A stretch of DNA of 64,000 nucleotides. Source: Albidovulum sediminis. GTDB taxonomy: Bacteria > Pseudomonadota > Alphaproteobacteria > Rhodobacterales > Rhodobacteraceae. The DNA lies in the NCBI RefSeq assembly GCF_025380365.1, contig NZ_JAOCQF010000001.1:930001-994000 (forward strand), in the 5' to 3' direction. This document shows, one piece after another, positions 47,035-55,218 of this stretch. A program made the translations under genes and the position numbers. The notes beneath the pieces were generated by a model that saw nothing but the letters and a program-made list of their open reading frames with translations, had not been told where the DNA came from and did not search any database. Position 1 is the first letter of the stretch. Every line of letters begins with the position of its first letter.

Positions 47035-47162
47035 GGCGGCTGCGCTTCCCGCATTTTCCGGCGTTGCGGTCATGAAGGCCCTGCCCGGCCGGCCCGGACA
47101 CACATTCGCGCATTGAAATGCGTGGACCGGCCCCCTATCCTTGACCGGAAAAGGAGTTCTCC

Positions 47163-48050
47163 ATGAACGCGCCCCGCACTGCCCAGCGGACCTGCGATGT
47201 GACCGCCTTCTTCGACGAGGCGACGAACACCGTGTCCCTTGTCGTCCGCGATCCCGCCGGCACGGCCTGCGCGATCATCGATTCGGTCCTCGACTTCGAC
47301 TATGCCTCGGGCCGGACCGACACGCGTTCTGCCGACCGCATCGTGGAGCATGTCCGCGACGAGGGGCTGGAAACGGTCTGGATCCTCGAAACCCATGTCC
47401 ACGCCGACCACCTGTCGGCGGCGCCCTACCTGCAGGAACGCCTTGGCGGCAAGATCGGCATCGGCGCCATGATCACCGTGGTGCAGGACACCTTCGGCAA
47501 GATCTTCAACGAGGGGACGGAGTTCCAGCGTGACGGCAGCCAGTTCGACCGCCTGTTCTCCGAAGGCGACACGTTCCAGATCGGCGCGCTTCAGGGCCGG
47601 GTCATGCACACGCCAGGCCACACGCCCGCCTGCCTGACCTATGTGATCGAGGATTGCGCCTTTGTCGGCGACACGCTGTTCATGCCCGACTTCGGCACCG
47701 CGCGCTGCGACTTTCCGGGCGGATCGGCGGCGAATCTCTACAACTCGATCCAGCGCATCCTCGCCCTGCCCGACGCGACGCGCATCTTCGTCGGCCACGA
47801 CTACAAGGCGCCGGGGCGCTCCGAATATGCCTGGGAAACGACGGTTGCCGAACAGAAGGCGCTGAACGTCCACATCGGCGCCGGCAAGCCGATTGAGGAG
47901 TTCGTGACGATGCGCACCGCGCGCGACAAGACGCTGGGGATGCCGCGCCTGATCATCCCGTCCCTGCAGGTGAACATGCGCGCCGGGCAGATGCCGCCGG
48001 CCGAGGATAACGATACCGTCTATCTCAAGGTTCCGGTCAACCGGCTGTGA
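47163..48050 (+). CDS. MBL-fold metallo-hydrolase (persulfide dioxygenase/Blh-like)
   Basis: 295-aa metallo-beta-lactamase-fold protein. The metal motif THVHADHLS (H78, H80, D82, H83) is followed by HTPGHTPACLTY, FVGDTLFMPDFGTARCDFPGG and the last ligand FVGHDYKAPGR. The DFGTARCDFPGG stretch is typical of ETHE1/Blh persulfide dioxygenases, which oxidise glutathione persulfide in sulfide detoxification. No BigR repressor or rhodanese is adjacent. GAAAAGGAG precedes the start. Confidence 0.88.
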   Translation: MNAPRTAQRTCDVTAFFDEATNTVSLVVRDPAGTACAIIDSVLDFDYASGRTDTRSADRIVEHVRDEGLETVWILETHVHADHLSAAPYLQERLGGKIGIGAMITVVQDTFGKIFNEGTEFQRDGSQFDRLFSEGDTFQIGALQGRVMHTPGHTPACLTYVIEDCAFVGDTLFMPDFGTARCDFPGGSAANLYNSIQRILALPDATRIFVGHDYKAPGRSEYAWETTVAEQKALNVHIGAGKPIEEFVTMRTARDKTLGMPRLIIPSLQVNMRAGQMPPAEDNDTVYLKVPVNRL

Positions 48051-48094
48051 GGGGGCAGCGGCGCGGCGGAAGTGATTGAACTCGGGCCAGAAAC

Positions 48095-48108
48095 AATCAA
48101 TTGTGATT
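48095..48108. promoter_or_regulatory. 14-bp dyad upstream of the LuxR-type gene
   Basis: AATCA-ATTG-TGATT (48095-48108) is a perfect dyad in the 220-bp gap between the hydrolase and the LuxR-type gene. A further TGATT lies at 48073-48077, and AATCA recurs after the LuxR gene near 49030. It could be a binding site for that regulator or another factor. Confidence 0.35.
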
Positions 48109-48269
48109 TGCAAGCCGGCGAGGTGTGTCGGTGACTCGTGACCGTGGTTCTTGCCGGAGGTTTCTGTCGCATGGATGAAGCCGAGCGTTGGCGGTGCTTC
48201 TGCTATCGCCCTGCCCCGAGGTCCTGATCCGTGCGGCCGCCTTCCTGTTTCCTGGCGCATGCCGAAGCG

Positions 48270-48995
48270 ATGATGGACACGTCCTCCATCGACGAGGTCT
48301 GGAAGCGGCTTGTGCAGTGCGCGCAGGAATACGGCTTCGACCGCGTGCTTTATGGTGTCACCCGGTCGCGCACCGCCTCCTCGCTCGGGCTGGAGGAGGA
48401 TATCCTTGTCCTGTCCAACCATTCGGAGGACTACCTCGACGCCTTCGTGCGCTCGGGCCTCTACATGGAGGCGCCGATGGTGAAGTGGGCGCTGGAGAAC
48501 GAAGGCATCGCTTCCTGGAAGCTGATCGGAGAGCGGGCGCGCGCGGGTCTGCTGAGCGAGGCGGAGGCGCGGGTGATCGACTTGAACCAGCGCCACGGCA
48601 TCCGCGCCGGCTATTCGATCAGCTTCCGCGACACCTCGGTGCGCACGAAGGGTGCCATCGGTCTGTGCGCGCTGGACCGCGACCAGGACCATGTCGAGGC
48701 GATCTGGGCCGCCCACGGGCCGGAGATCGGGTTTCTCTGCCGCCTCATGCATCTCAAGCTGACCACCCTGCCCTATGTGGCGCCGCGCCGCCCGCTGTCG
48801 CCGCGCCAGCGCGAGGTGCTGGAATGGGTGGGCGACGGCAAGACGATCCAGGACATCGCCGTGCTGCTGGGCGTCACCACCGCAACGATCGAGAAGCACC
48901 TGCGCCTCGCGCGGGAATCGCTGTCGGTGGAGACCACGGCGCAGGCGGTGCTCAAGGCGTCGGTCCACAACCAGATCTTCGTGATCCCGGGCTGA
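48270..48995 (+). CDS. Solo LuxR-type regulator with autoinducer-binding-like domain
   Basis: About 241 aa from ATG 48270; the frame is open back to a GTG at 48231, and 48273 is also possible. The N-terminal domain matches the autoinducer-binding fold. At the ligand-pocket positions of TraR-type receptors it reads Tyr for Trp57, Phe for Tyr61 and Ala for Asp70 (LYMEAPMV), while the later Trp (IASWKL) is kept. The C-terminal LuxR HTH is intact (LSPRQREVLEWVGDGKTIQD). No luxI-type synthase is in the window. Ligand and targets are unknown. Confidence 0.85.
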   Translation: MMDTSSIDEVWKRLVQCAQEYGFDRVLYGVTRSRTASSLGLEEDILVLSNHSEDYLDAFVRSGLYMEAPMVKWALENEGIASWKLIGERARAGLLSEAEARVIDLNQRHGIRAGYSISFRDTSVRTKGAIGLCALDRDQDHVEAIWAAHGPEIGFLCRLMHLKLTTLPYVAPRRPLSPRQREVLEWVGDGKTIQDIAVLLGVTTATIEKHLRLARESLSVETTAQAVLKASVHNQIFVIPG

Positions 48996-49243
48996 GGCCG
49001 GACGCCTGTCCGCAAGGGGCCGAGCGAAATCAACTCTTGGTTGTGGTAAGGAATTCCATACTTCCCCCGCTTGCGAAATCTGCCACAATGGCGCTGTTCC
49101 ATGAGTGGTGGCTTCGGCCAGGAACGTCGCCCCGACCATCCCGGATTTGCCGGGGCGGAACGGGCAGGCCCTGTCGGCGTTGTGCGGCGGGGTCGAAGGC
49201 TCGCGTGGCGACCCTATCCCCACCGGGGCGGCACGAAGGCAAG

Positions 49244-49279
49244 GGGCGCGCATCTTCCGGGGTGCGCGCCCTTCTTCTT
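49244..49279 (+). terminator. Plus-strand terminator 250 bp after the LuxR-type gene
   Basis: GGGCGCGCA (49244-49252) pairs with TGCGCGCCC (49263-49271), followed by TTCTTCTT. The nearest plus-strand gene ends at 48995, leaving about 250 bases of untranslated sequence before it. Confidence 0.75.
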
Positions 49280-49301
49280 GCCGGACCGGGCCCTTCGCGA
49301 A

Positions 49302-49334
49302 AAGCGAAAGGGGCGGCCGTCGCGCGGCCGCCCC
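49302..49334 (-). terminator. Terminator of the rpsB-tsf operon
   Basis: On the minus strand GGGGCGGCCG and CGGCCGCCCC form a 10-bp stem with a CGCGA loop (49310-49334), followed by TTTCGCTTTT. It lies 28 bp after the tsf stop. Confidence 0.85.
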
Positions 49335-49361
49335 CTTTGGTTTCGGTCCGGTCGAGGACGC

Positions 49362-50270
49362 TCAGGCGCCGCGGGTCTTGGCGACCTCGGCGGCGAAGTC
49401 TTCCTTTTCCTTCTCGATCCCCTCGCCCACGGCGACGCGGGCAAAGCCGGTGATCTCCACGCCGGCTTCCTTGGCGGCCTGTTCCACGGTGATGTCGGGG
49501 TTGATCACGAACTGCTGGCCAAGCAGCGTGTTCTCGGACAGGAACTTCTTCATCCGGCCGGGGATGATGTTGTTCTGGATCACCGCGTCCGGCTTTGGCT
49601 TGGCAGAGGCTGCGTTTTCTTCCATCGCCTTCTGGGTCTGAACCGCCAGTTCACGCTCCACCAGCGCCGGGTCCAGCGTGGCCTCGGACAGCGCCAGCGG
49701 CGAGGTCGCGGCGATGTGCATGGCGAACTGCCGGCCGATTGCCTCGGCCTTGTCCTTCGGACCGTTCAGCGCGACGAGCACGCCGATCTTGCCCATGCCC
49801 TCGGCCGCGGTGTTGTGGACGTAGGACACGACCGTATCGCCCTCGAGCGCGTGCATGCGGCGCAGGTTCATGTTCTCGCCGATGCGCGCGATGGCCTCGG
49901 TGACGACCTCTTCGACCGGCTTGCCGTTCAGGTGCGTGGCCCGCAGGACCTCGACGCTGTCCGCGGTCTGGAGCGCGAGCGCGGTGATGTCGCGCACCAT
50001 CTGCTGGAACTCGGCGTTCTTGGCGACGAAGTCGGTTTCGGAGTTGATCTCGATCGCGACGCCGCGACCGTCCTTCACGGCGATGCCCACCAGGCCCTCG
50101 GCCGCGACGCGGTCCGACTTCTTGGCGGCCTTGGCCAGGCCCTTGGTGCGCAGCCAGTCGACGGCGGCTTCCATGTTGCCGTCGGTCTCGGTCAGCGCCT
50201 TCTTCGCATCCATCATGCCTGCGCCGGTCGAATCACGCAGTTCCTTCACCATCTGAGCGGTGATCGCCAT
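49362..50270 (-). CDS. tsf: Translation elongation factor Ts
   Basis: 302-aa nucleotide exchange factor for EF-Tu. It has the N-terminal UBA-like domain with [19 protein letters not shown] and the core motif SETDFVAKN. The C-terminal segment has [13 protein letters not shown]-like sequence ([17 protein letters not shown]). The start at 50270 is preceded by GGAGAG on the minus strand; the longer open frame upstream overlaps rpsB. It forms the conserved rpsB-tsf pair. Confidence 0.96.
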   Translation of the reverse strand: MAITAQMVKELRDSTGAGMMDAKKALTETDGNMEAAVDWLRTKGLAKAAKKSDRVAAEGLVGIAVKDGRGVAIEINSETDFVAKNAEFQQMVRDITALALQTADSVEVLRATHLNGKPVEEVVTEAIARIGENMNLRRMHALEGDTVVSYVHNTAAEGMGKIGVLVALNGPKDKAEAIGRQFAMHIAATSPLALSEATLDPALVERELAVQTQKAMEENAASAKPKPDAVIQNNIIPGRMKKFLSENTLLGQQFVINPDITVEQAAKEAGVEITGFARVAVGEGIEKEKEDFAAEVAKTRGA

Positions 50271-50358
50271 GGTGGCTCTCCTTGTTTGTCGAAAGGGAAC
50301 AGGCGGGGAGGTTCCCCGCCCGGATGACTGGCAAGAGGGGCCGGGGCCCCTGCCCGGC

Positions 50359-51126
50359 TCAGGCCTCGGCGCCCTCGGCGGCCGCGTCCTCGCTCGGCGC
50401 TTCGGCAAGCGCGCCGATGTCGATGCCGGCGGCGCCCATCTGGGCCGACATGCCGTCAAGAGCGGCGCGGCTGACGAGGTCGCAGTAAAGCGCGATCGCG
50501 CGCGAGGCGTCGTCGTTGCCGGGGATGACGTAGTCGACACCCTTGGGCGAGCAGTTGGTGTCCACGATCGCGACGACCGGGATGCCAAGCTTCTGCGCCT
50601 CGAGAATGGCGAGGTCTTCCTTGCCCACGTCGATCACGAACAGAAGATCCGGAAGGCCGCCCATCTCGCGGATACCGCCGAGCGAGGCCTGAAGCTTCGC
50701 CTGCTCGCGCTCCATGCCGAGGCGTTCCTTCTTGGTCAGGCCCTCGGCGCCCGTGGCCATCACCTCGTCGATGTGCTTGAGGCGCTGGATCGACTGGGAC
50801 ACCGTCTTCCAGTTCGTCAGCGTGCCACCGAGCCAGCGGTGGTTCATGTAGTACTGCGCGCATTTCTCGGCGGCCTCGGCGATGGCCTTGGAAGCCTGCC
50901 GCTTGGTGCCGACGAAGAGGATGCGGCCGCCCTTGGCCACCGTCTCGCGGATGACGTTCAGCGCGGCGTCGAGCATCGGCACCGTCTGCGTCAGGTCGAT
51001 GATGTGGATGCCGTTGCGGTCGCCATAGATGAATTCCGCCATGCGCGGATTCCAGCGCTGGGTCTGGTGGCCGTAGTGAACGCCAGCTTCAAGAAGCTGA
51101 CGCATGGAAAATTCGGGAAGCGCCAT
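50359..51126 (-). CDS. rpsB: 30S ribosomal protein S2
   Basis: 255 aa: signature [20 protein letters not shown] near the start, then [25 protein letters not shown] and the PS00963-like stretch [16 protein letters not shown]. The C-terminus has an acidic extension ([11 protein letters not shown]). The ATG at 51126 follows AAAGGAAAAGG. Its 5' leader holds a hairpin, and the upstream GNAT frame runs into its first codons. Confidence 0.97.
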   Translation of the reverse strand: MALPEFSMRQLLEAGVHYGHQTQRWNPRMAEFIYGDRNGIHIIDLTQTVPMLDAALNVIRETVAKGGRILFVGTKRQASKAIAEAAEKCAQYYMNHRWLGGTLTNWKTVSQSIQRLKHIDEVMATGAEGLTKKERLGMEREQAKLQASLGGIREMGGLPDLLFVIDVGKEDLAILEAQKLGIPVVAIVDTNCSPKGVDYVIPGNDDASRAIALYCDLVSRAALDGMSAQMGAAGIDIGALAEAPSEDAAAEGAEA

Positions 51127-51889
51127 GCCTTTTCCTTTCCGGTTTGCGCCTGAGCGGGGTGATTTCAGAGCAGGGTTTCCCCTGCCCCAACCGGTGGACC
51201 GCCGGGGATGTCTCCCCCGAAAGCCCGCACCTCGCCTGTGAAGTGGCGCGCATATACCCCATGGCGCCGGGATTGGCAAGGGGTCCGGCAGGTCGCGTGA
51301 GCAGGATCCACGCGCGGCTGTCGGTCGCCCAGTCCTCGCGGACCAGCGCGCGCCGCGCCATCTCGACAAAGCCGAGCCGGGCGTAGAAGGCGCGCGCGCC
51401 GAGGTTTCCGTCGGCGACGATGAGGCTCAGGCCCGCAGGCCCCGCCCCTTTGGCCACCCCGGCGACAAGCGCGGTGGCGACCCCCCTGCCGCGGAAGTCG
51501 GGATAGGTTGCAAGGATGTTGATGTAGGTCGTGCCGGGCACGAGGTTCTCAAGTTCCTGCAGGGGCCGGAACAGCGGCGGCAGATCGTCCACCGATCCGG
51601 GCGTCCCGGCGATGGGATAGACGATCATCGCACCGGCGACGCGGCCCTCCAGTTCCGCAATCTGCGCGTTTGTCCAGCTGAAGGCGCCGCTGTCGCGCGC
51701 CGCCCGCGCCGCCCCCACATCCCAGACGCTCTGGCCGGGTTCGACCAGCCGCGACCAGAGGTGCCGGGGAAGCCCCTCGCCCGCGAGGTCGGCCAGGCGG
51801 GCGAGGTCGGCGGCGTCGTCGCGCCGGGCGGGGCGCAGGACGGGGCCATGGGTGGGGCCAAGGGTGGGGTCTTGCATCGCCACCCTCAT
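51089..51889 (-). CDS. GNAT-family N-acetyltransferase with unusual C-terminal extension
   Basis: The first ~195 residues form a GNAT domain: [40 protein letters not shown] (acetyl-CoA loop RGRGVA) and [19 protein letters not shown]. The frame then continues about 60 residues without a family counterpart, through the rpsB leader, overlapping the rpsB start by 38 bp in another frame. The ATG at 51889 overlaps the DUF1127 stop (ATGA); ATG 51877 is an alternative. Either the true stop has been lost or the reading frame is shifted near 51290. The acetylated substrate is unknown. Confidence 0.75.
   Translation of the reverse strand: MRVAMQDPTLGPTHGPVLRPARRDDAADLARLADLAGEGLPRHLWSRLVEPGQSVWDVGAARAARDSGAFSWTNAQIAELEGRVAGAMIVYPIAGTPGSVDDLPPLFRPLQELENLVPGTTYINILATYPDFRGRGVATALVAGVAKGAGPAGLSLIVADGNLGARAFYARLGFVEMARRALVREDWATDSRAWILLTRPAGPLANPGAMGYMRATSQARCGLSGETSPAVHRLGQGKPCSEITPLRRKPERKRHGASRIFHASAS
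51170..51185 (-). promoter_or_regulatory. Hairpin in the rpsB leader
   Basis: GCAGGG and CCCTGC form a 6-bp stem with a 4-base loop, about 45-60 bases before the rpsB start on the minus strand. No T-run follows, so a leader structure rather than a terminator is suggested. Autoregulation by S2 is known in gammaproteobacteria, but the motif here is not recognisable as that leader. Confidence 0.4.
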
Positions 51890-52047
51890 CCGCCGCCCCG
51901 CAGGACCGCGCGCAGTACATCCGGCTGACCGACGGCATCGCCCAGCCCGATGTCGCGCAAGAGGTGGGCCGGCAGGTCGGCGACCACCCGACGCTGGTCA
52001 CGCGCCTGGAATGACGCGCGCCAGCGGGTTGCGAGATGTCTCAGCAT
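51886..52047 (-). CDS. DUF1127 domain small protein
   Basis: 53-aa basic protein reading LRHLATRWRASFQARDQRRV, then ADLPAHLLRDIGLGDA, the typical DUF1127 core (L..LsdreLrDIGl). From ATG 52047, with GGGGGA seven bases upstream. Such small Arg-rich proteins are common in alphaproteobacteria and some affect RNA turnover and stress or phosphate responses. It sits 14 bp after the homocysteine methyltransferase gene, and its stop overlaps the GNAT start, so the three are probably one operon. The gene is easily missed because the frame stays open far upstream. Confidence 0.75.
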   Translation of the reverse strand: MLRHLATRWRASFQARDQRRVVADLPAHLLRDIGLGDAVGQPDVLRAVLRGGG

Positions 52048-52061
52048 GGTCCGGTCCCCCT

Positions 52062-53015
52062 TCATGCCCAGGCCGTGGTGCTGCAGCGGTGGCCGATGGC
52101 GCCGATGTGGCGGGTGTCGGTGCCACAGCAGCCGCCGAGGATGCGCAGCGCCGGCAGCAGCCGCATCAGGTCGGCGTAATCGTCGGCAAGCTCGCCCGGG
52201 TTCCCGGCGTCCAGCTCGGTGGAATCGTCCAGCTCCGCATGGCTCTTGCGCGAGGCATTGGCCCGGACCATCCGCAATCGATCGGTCCAGCCGCCCGCAA
52301 GAACGTCGCGGAAGTGGTCGGGGTGGGCGCAGTTGATGCCATACCAGGCCACCTGCCCCTGCGTTTGCGCATCGGTTTCCGCAACCGCCTCGGCCGGGGT
52401 CCGCCCGTCGACGAGGCGCCCGTCGGTCTCGACGGTGAAGGAAACGGCGACCGGCACGCCGGCCTTCGCTGCCGCGCGCGCGATGCCGACGCCCTGCGCG
52501 ACATTGGGGATCGTCGTCGCGGTCACCAGGTCGACCCCCGCAGCGGCAAGGACGCGAACCTGGCGTTCGTGCACCGCCTCGGCCTCGTGCGCGTCGAGAA
52601 GCCGGTCGGGTGCATAGGCATCGCCATGCGGCCCAACCACCCCGTTCAGCAGGATGTCGAGCCCCGCCGCCGCGGGCGCGGCCATGACCTCTCGGGCGAA
52701 GGCGACGGCATCGCGGTTCGCCGCATCGATCTCCTCGGGCGAGAGCCCCATGATCGCCCCCCAGCCGGAACCCGACCGCCAGGTCGCGGTATCGAGGACG
52801 AAGCCCGCGCCGTGACGGCGCGCCTCGGCAAGGTAGCCCTCGAAGTAGCGGGCGAGCGTGCGCCGCCCCTCCGCCCGCGCCAGAAGCGGGAAAGCGGCGA
52901 AATGCGGCAGGTCGATCCCGTCGTGGAAGATCAGCGTCGTTTCCAGCCCGCCATCGGCCAGCCAGAGCCTGCGATCGGCCCGTGCGATCAGGTCGCGCGT
53001 CTTTTTCATTGGCAT
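52062..53015 (-). CDS. Homocysteine S-methyltransferase family protein
   Basis: 317 aa from the ATG at 53015, chosen for GGAGG five bases upstream; three other in-frame ATGs lie within 40 bp. The zinc-ligand cysteines are visible: one in YGINCAHPDHF and the pair in LGGCCGTDTRHI. The N-terminal LADGGLETTLIF is the family opening. Members move a methyl group from S-methylmethionine, betaine or similar donors to homocysteine; the donor here is not determined. It is divergent from a TetR gene. Confidence 0.88.
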   Translation of the reverse strand: MPMKKTRDLIARADRRLWLADGGLETTLIFHDGIDLPHFAAFPLLARAEGRRTLARYFEGYLAEARRHGAGFVLDTATWRSGSGWGAIMGLSPEEIDAANRDAVAFAREVMAAPAAAGLDILLNGVVGPHGDAYAPDRLLDAHEAEAVHERQVRVLAAAGVDLVTATTIPNVAQGVGIARAAAKAGVPVAVSFTVETDGRLVDGRTPAEAVAETDAQTQGQVAWYGINCAHPDHFRDVLAGGWTDRLRMVRANASRKSHAELDDSTELDAGNPGELADDYADLMRLLPALRILGGCCGTDTRHIGAIGHRCSTTAWA

Positions 53016-53213
53016 GATGTCCTCCGTGCCATACATTTTTTCGATGCCGGACATCTAGCCAGCCGGGCCCGCTGGGCCTAGTTGGCACGCGGTTCAGGAA
53101 ACGCGGATTTCTTTTTTCGTTTGATGCCAGTGCGTTGACTGTGGTCACGTCCGCGCCGGATCCCGTCGCGCGTGGCCGGACTGTACCACGGGTGCAGAAA
53201 CGGAGGAACCGGA

Positions 53214-53843
53214 ATGACGAAAGCCGCAGGCAGGGGCGAACAGACCCGGACCCGCATCATGGACATCGCGCAGGATGCGATCCTCGTGAAGGGCTTCGAC
53301 GCGACCTCGATCGAGGAGATCGTGGCGGAGGCGGAGATCACCAAGGGCGGCTTCTTCTACCACTTCCCCGACAAGAACGCGCTGGCCCGCGCGCTGATCG
53401 AGAGGCACATCGAGGTCGAGGACCGGATCTTCGACGATCTCTGGGCGCGGGCGCGCGAACTCAGCGACGATCCGCTGCATGCCACGCTGATCGGGCTCCG
53501 GCTTCTGGCAGAGATGCTGGGCGACATGCCGAACGGGCATCCGGGCTGCATCGTCGCCACCGCCGCCTATCAGGAACGCCTGTTCGACGCCGAGGTGCGC
53601 GAGATGAACAGGCGCGCGGTCCTGGGCTGGCGCGCGCGGTTCCGGGCGATCTTCGAGGAGATCGCGCGCAGCTATCCGCCGCGCGAGCCGGTGGACCTCG
53701 ACGCGCTGGCCGACATGGTCAACACCGTGGTCGAGGGCGGGCTGGTGATGAGCCGCGCGCTGGGGGAGCCAAAGATGATCGTGGGGCAGATCCTGCTTCT
53801 GCGCACCTTCGTCAAACTGGTCTTCCTTCCGCCCTCGCACTGA
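53214..53843 (+). CDS. TetR-family transcriptional regulator
   Basis: 209 aa from ATG 53214 behind CGGAGGA. The N-terminal HTH is clear: TRTRIMDIAQDAILVKGFDA, then IEEIVAEAEITKGGFFYHFPDK. The C-terminal ligand domain is divergent. It faces away from the homocysteine methyltransferase gene and precedes a cupin gene by 64 bp; either could be its target. Confidence 0.88.
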   Translation: MTKAAGRGEQTRTRIMDIAQDAILVKGFDATSIEEIVAEAEITKGGFFYHFPDKNALARALIERHIEVEDRIFDDLWARARELSDDPLHATLIGLRLLAEMLGDMPNGHPGCIVATAAYQERLFDAEVREMNRRAVLGWRARFRAIFEEIARSYPPREPVDLDALADMVNTVVEGGLVMSRALGEPKMIVGQILLLRTFVKLVFLPPSH

Positions 53844-53907
53844 GGGCATCCTGCCCGCGCGCAGGCACGAACCGCCGCGCCGTTCCCGCATCACAAGGAC
53901 AGCGACC

Positions 53908-54243
53908 ATGCCCCTTCCCGCCTTCATGCGCACCTTCCCCGCGCTCGACCTGCCCTTTCCCGACGACACGGTGCGGACCAGCGCCGTGCGGTCGGAGGCG
54001 GGGCTTGTCGTCTTCTTCACCTTCCTGAAGGATTTCGACCTGCCGCCCCATTCCCACGGCGCGCAGTGGGGCAGCGTGATCGAGGGCGGGATCGAGTTCA
54101 CCATCGGCGGGGTGACCCGGCGCTACGGACCCGGCGACAGCTATGACATCCCTGCCGGCACCGTCCATTCGGCGCGCATCAGCGCCGGCACCGTGGCGGT
54201 GGACGTGTTCGAGGAGCCGGACCGCTACCCGCTGCGGGGCTGA
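53908..54243 (+). CDS. Small cupin-domain protein
   Basis: 111-aa single-cupin protein. Motif 1 (PPHSHGAQWGSVIEGGIEFT) and motif 2 (YGPGDSYDIPAGTVHSARI) give two His from the first and one from the second as probable metal ligands. Such proteins serve as sugar isomerases, dioxygenases or ligand sensors; no specific function can be read. It lies between the TetR gene and the pseudouridine genes. Confidence 0.82.
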   Translation: MPLPAFMRTFPALDLPFPDDTVRTSAVRSEAGLVVFFTFLKDFDLPPHSHGAQWGSVIEGGIEFTIGGVTRRYGPGDSYDIPAGTVHSARISAGTVAVDVFEEPDRYPLRG

Positions 54244-54324
54244 CGCCGGGGCATCGGTCGCCGGTCCGGCAAGCTGCGGGCGGGACATCTTGCGGGCGGG
54301 GCGGTTTCGCGGCAAAGGTCGGCC

Positions 54325-55218
54325 ATGACGGCGAAACCCGACATCCTCTGCATCGGCTCGGTCCTGTGGGACATCATCGGGCGCACCTCGGCCCCGATGG
54401 CCGCGGGCGCCGACGTGCCGGGCCGCATCACCCGCCTGCCGGGCGGGGTGGCGATGAACATCGCGATGACGCTGGCGCGGTTCGGGCTACGCCCCGCGCT
54501 CCTGACCGCGGTCGGCTGCGATGCCGAGGGGAATGAGCTGGTGGCGGCAGCCGGGCGGCTGGGCCTCGACTGCGGCCATATCCACCGCGCGCCCGACCTG
54601 CCGACCGACCGCTACATGGCGGTCGAGGGGGCGGACGGCCTGGTCGCGGCGATCGCGGACGCCCATTCGCTGGAAGCGGCGGGGGAGCGGATCCTGCGGC
54701 CGCTCATGGACGGGGCGCTGGGCCGGCCCGGCGCCTGGTGGGCGGGGCCGATCGCGCTGGACGGGAACCTGACGCTGGCGCTCCTCTCCGACATCGCGCG
54801 CGCGCCCGCGTTCGCGCAGGCCGACCTCAGGATCGCGCCCGCCTCGCCCGGCAAGGCGGAACGGCTGATGCCGCTTTTGCCGCTGGCTAACGCCACGCTT
54901 TACGTCAACCTCGAAGAGGCGGGCATCCTGTGCCAGCGGCGGTTTGCCAGCGCGCCTGAGGCTGCGGCGGGCCTTGTAGCGCAGGGCGCGCGCCGGGTTC
55001 TGGTCACCGACGGCGGACGCCCGGCGGCCGACGGCACGCAGGACGGGGTGATCGCCGCAGCCCCGCCGCCGGTTGCGGTTGCCCGCGTGACCGGGGCCGG
55101 CGATACCTTCATGGCCGCCCATATCGTCGCCGAACGGCGCGGCCTTGCCCGCGACGCGGCCCTTGCGTCCGCACTTCAGGCGGCCGCCCGCTATGTATCG
55201 GGAGATGCTGGATCATGA
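54325..55218 (+). CDS. PfkB-family kinase, probable pseudouridine kinase
   Basis: 297-aa ribokinase-type kinase. The N-terminal sugar-binding region has CIGSVLWDIIGR and RLPGGVAMNIAMTLARFG. The C-terminal PfkB signature with the catalytic base is VTGAGDTFMAAH (Asp about 260). It overlaps psuG by 4 bp; in E. coli PsuK phosphorylates pseudouridine before PsuG cleaves it, so pseudouridine is the likely substrate. No dedicated transporter is adjacent. Confidence 0.87.
   Translation: MTAKPDILCIGSVLWDIIGRTSAPMAAGADVPGRITRLPGGVAMNIAMTLARFGLRPALLTAVGCDAEGNELVAAAGRLGLDCGHIHRAPDLPTDRYMAVEGADGLVAAIADAHSLEAAGERILRPLMDGALGRPGAWWAGPIALDGNLTLALLSDIARAPAFAQADLRIAPASPGKAERLMPLLPLANATLYVNLEEAGILCQRRFASAPEAAAGLVAQGARRVLVTDGGRPAADGTQDGVIAAAPPPVAVARVTGAGDTFMAAHIVAERRGLARDAALASALQAAARYVSGDAGS

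Larger units (their letters stand above)
48996..49361. other. 366-bp intergenic region with two hairpin terminators
   Basis: No convincing coding sequence is seen. The first 90 bases are comparatively AT-rich (aactcttggttgtggtaagg and around), and the rest is GC-rich. The region ends with a plus-strand terminator (49244-49279) and the minus-strand tsf terminator (49302-49334). A 3' UTR or a short untranslated RNA ending at 49279 is possible. Confidence 0.5.

Noticed and set aside
48051-48269. Acyl-homoserine lactone lux box before the LuxR gene
   Set aside because: The dyad found is 14 bp and AT-centred and does not match the 20-bp lux box pattern; the regulator also lacks the key AHL-binding Asp.
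49105-49641. Plus-strand open frame of 178 codons opposite the tsf 3' end
   Set aside because: It crosses two terminators, is antisense to EF-Ts and has biased composition without any motif.
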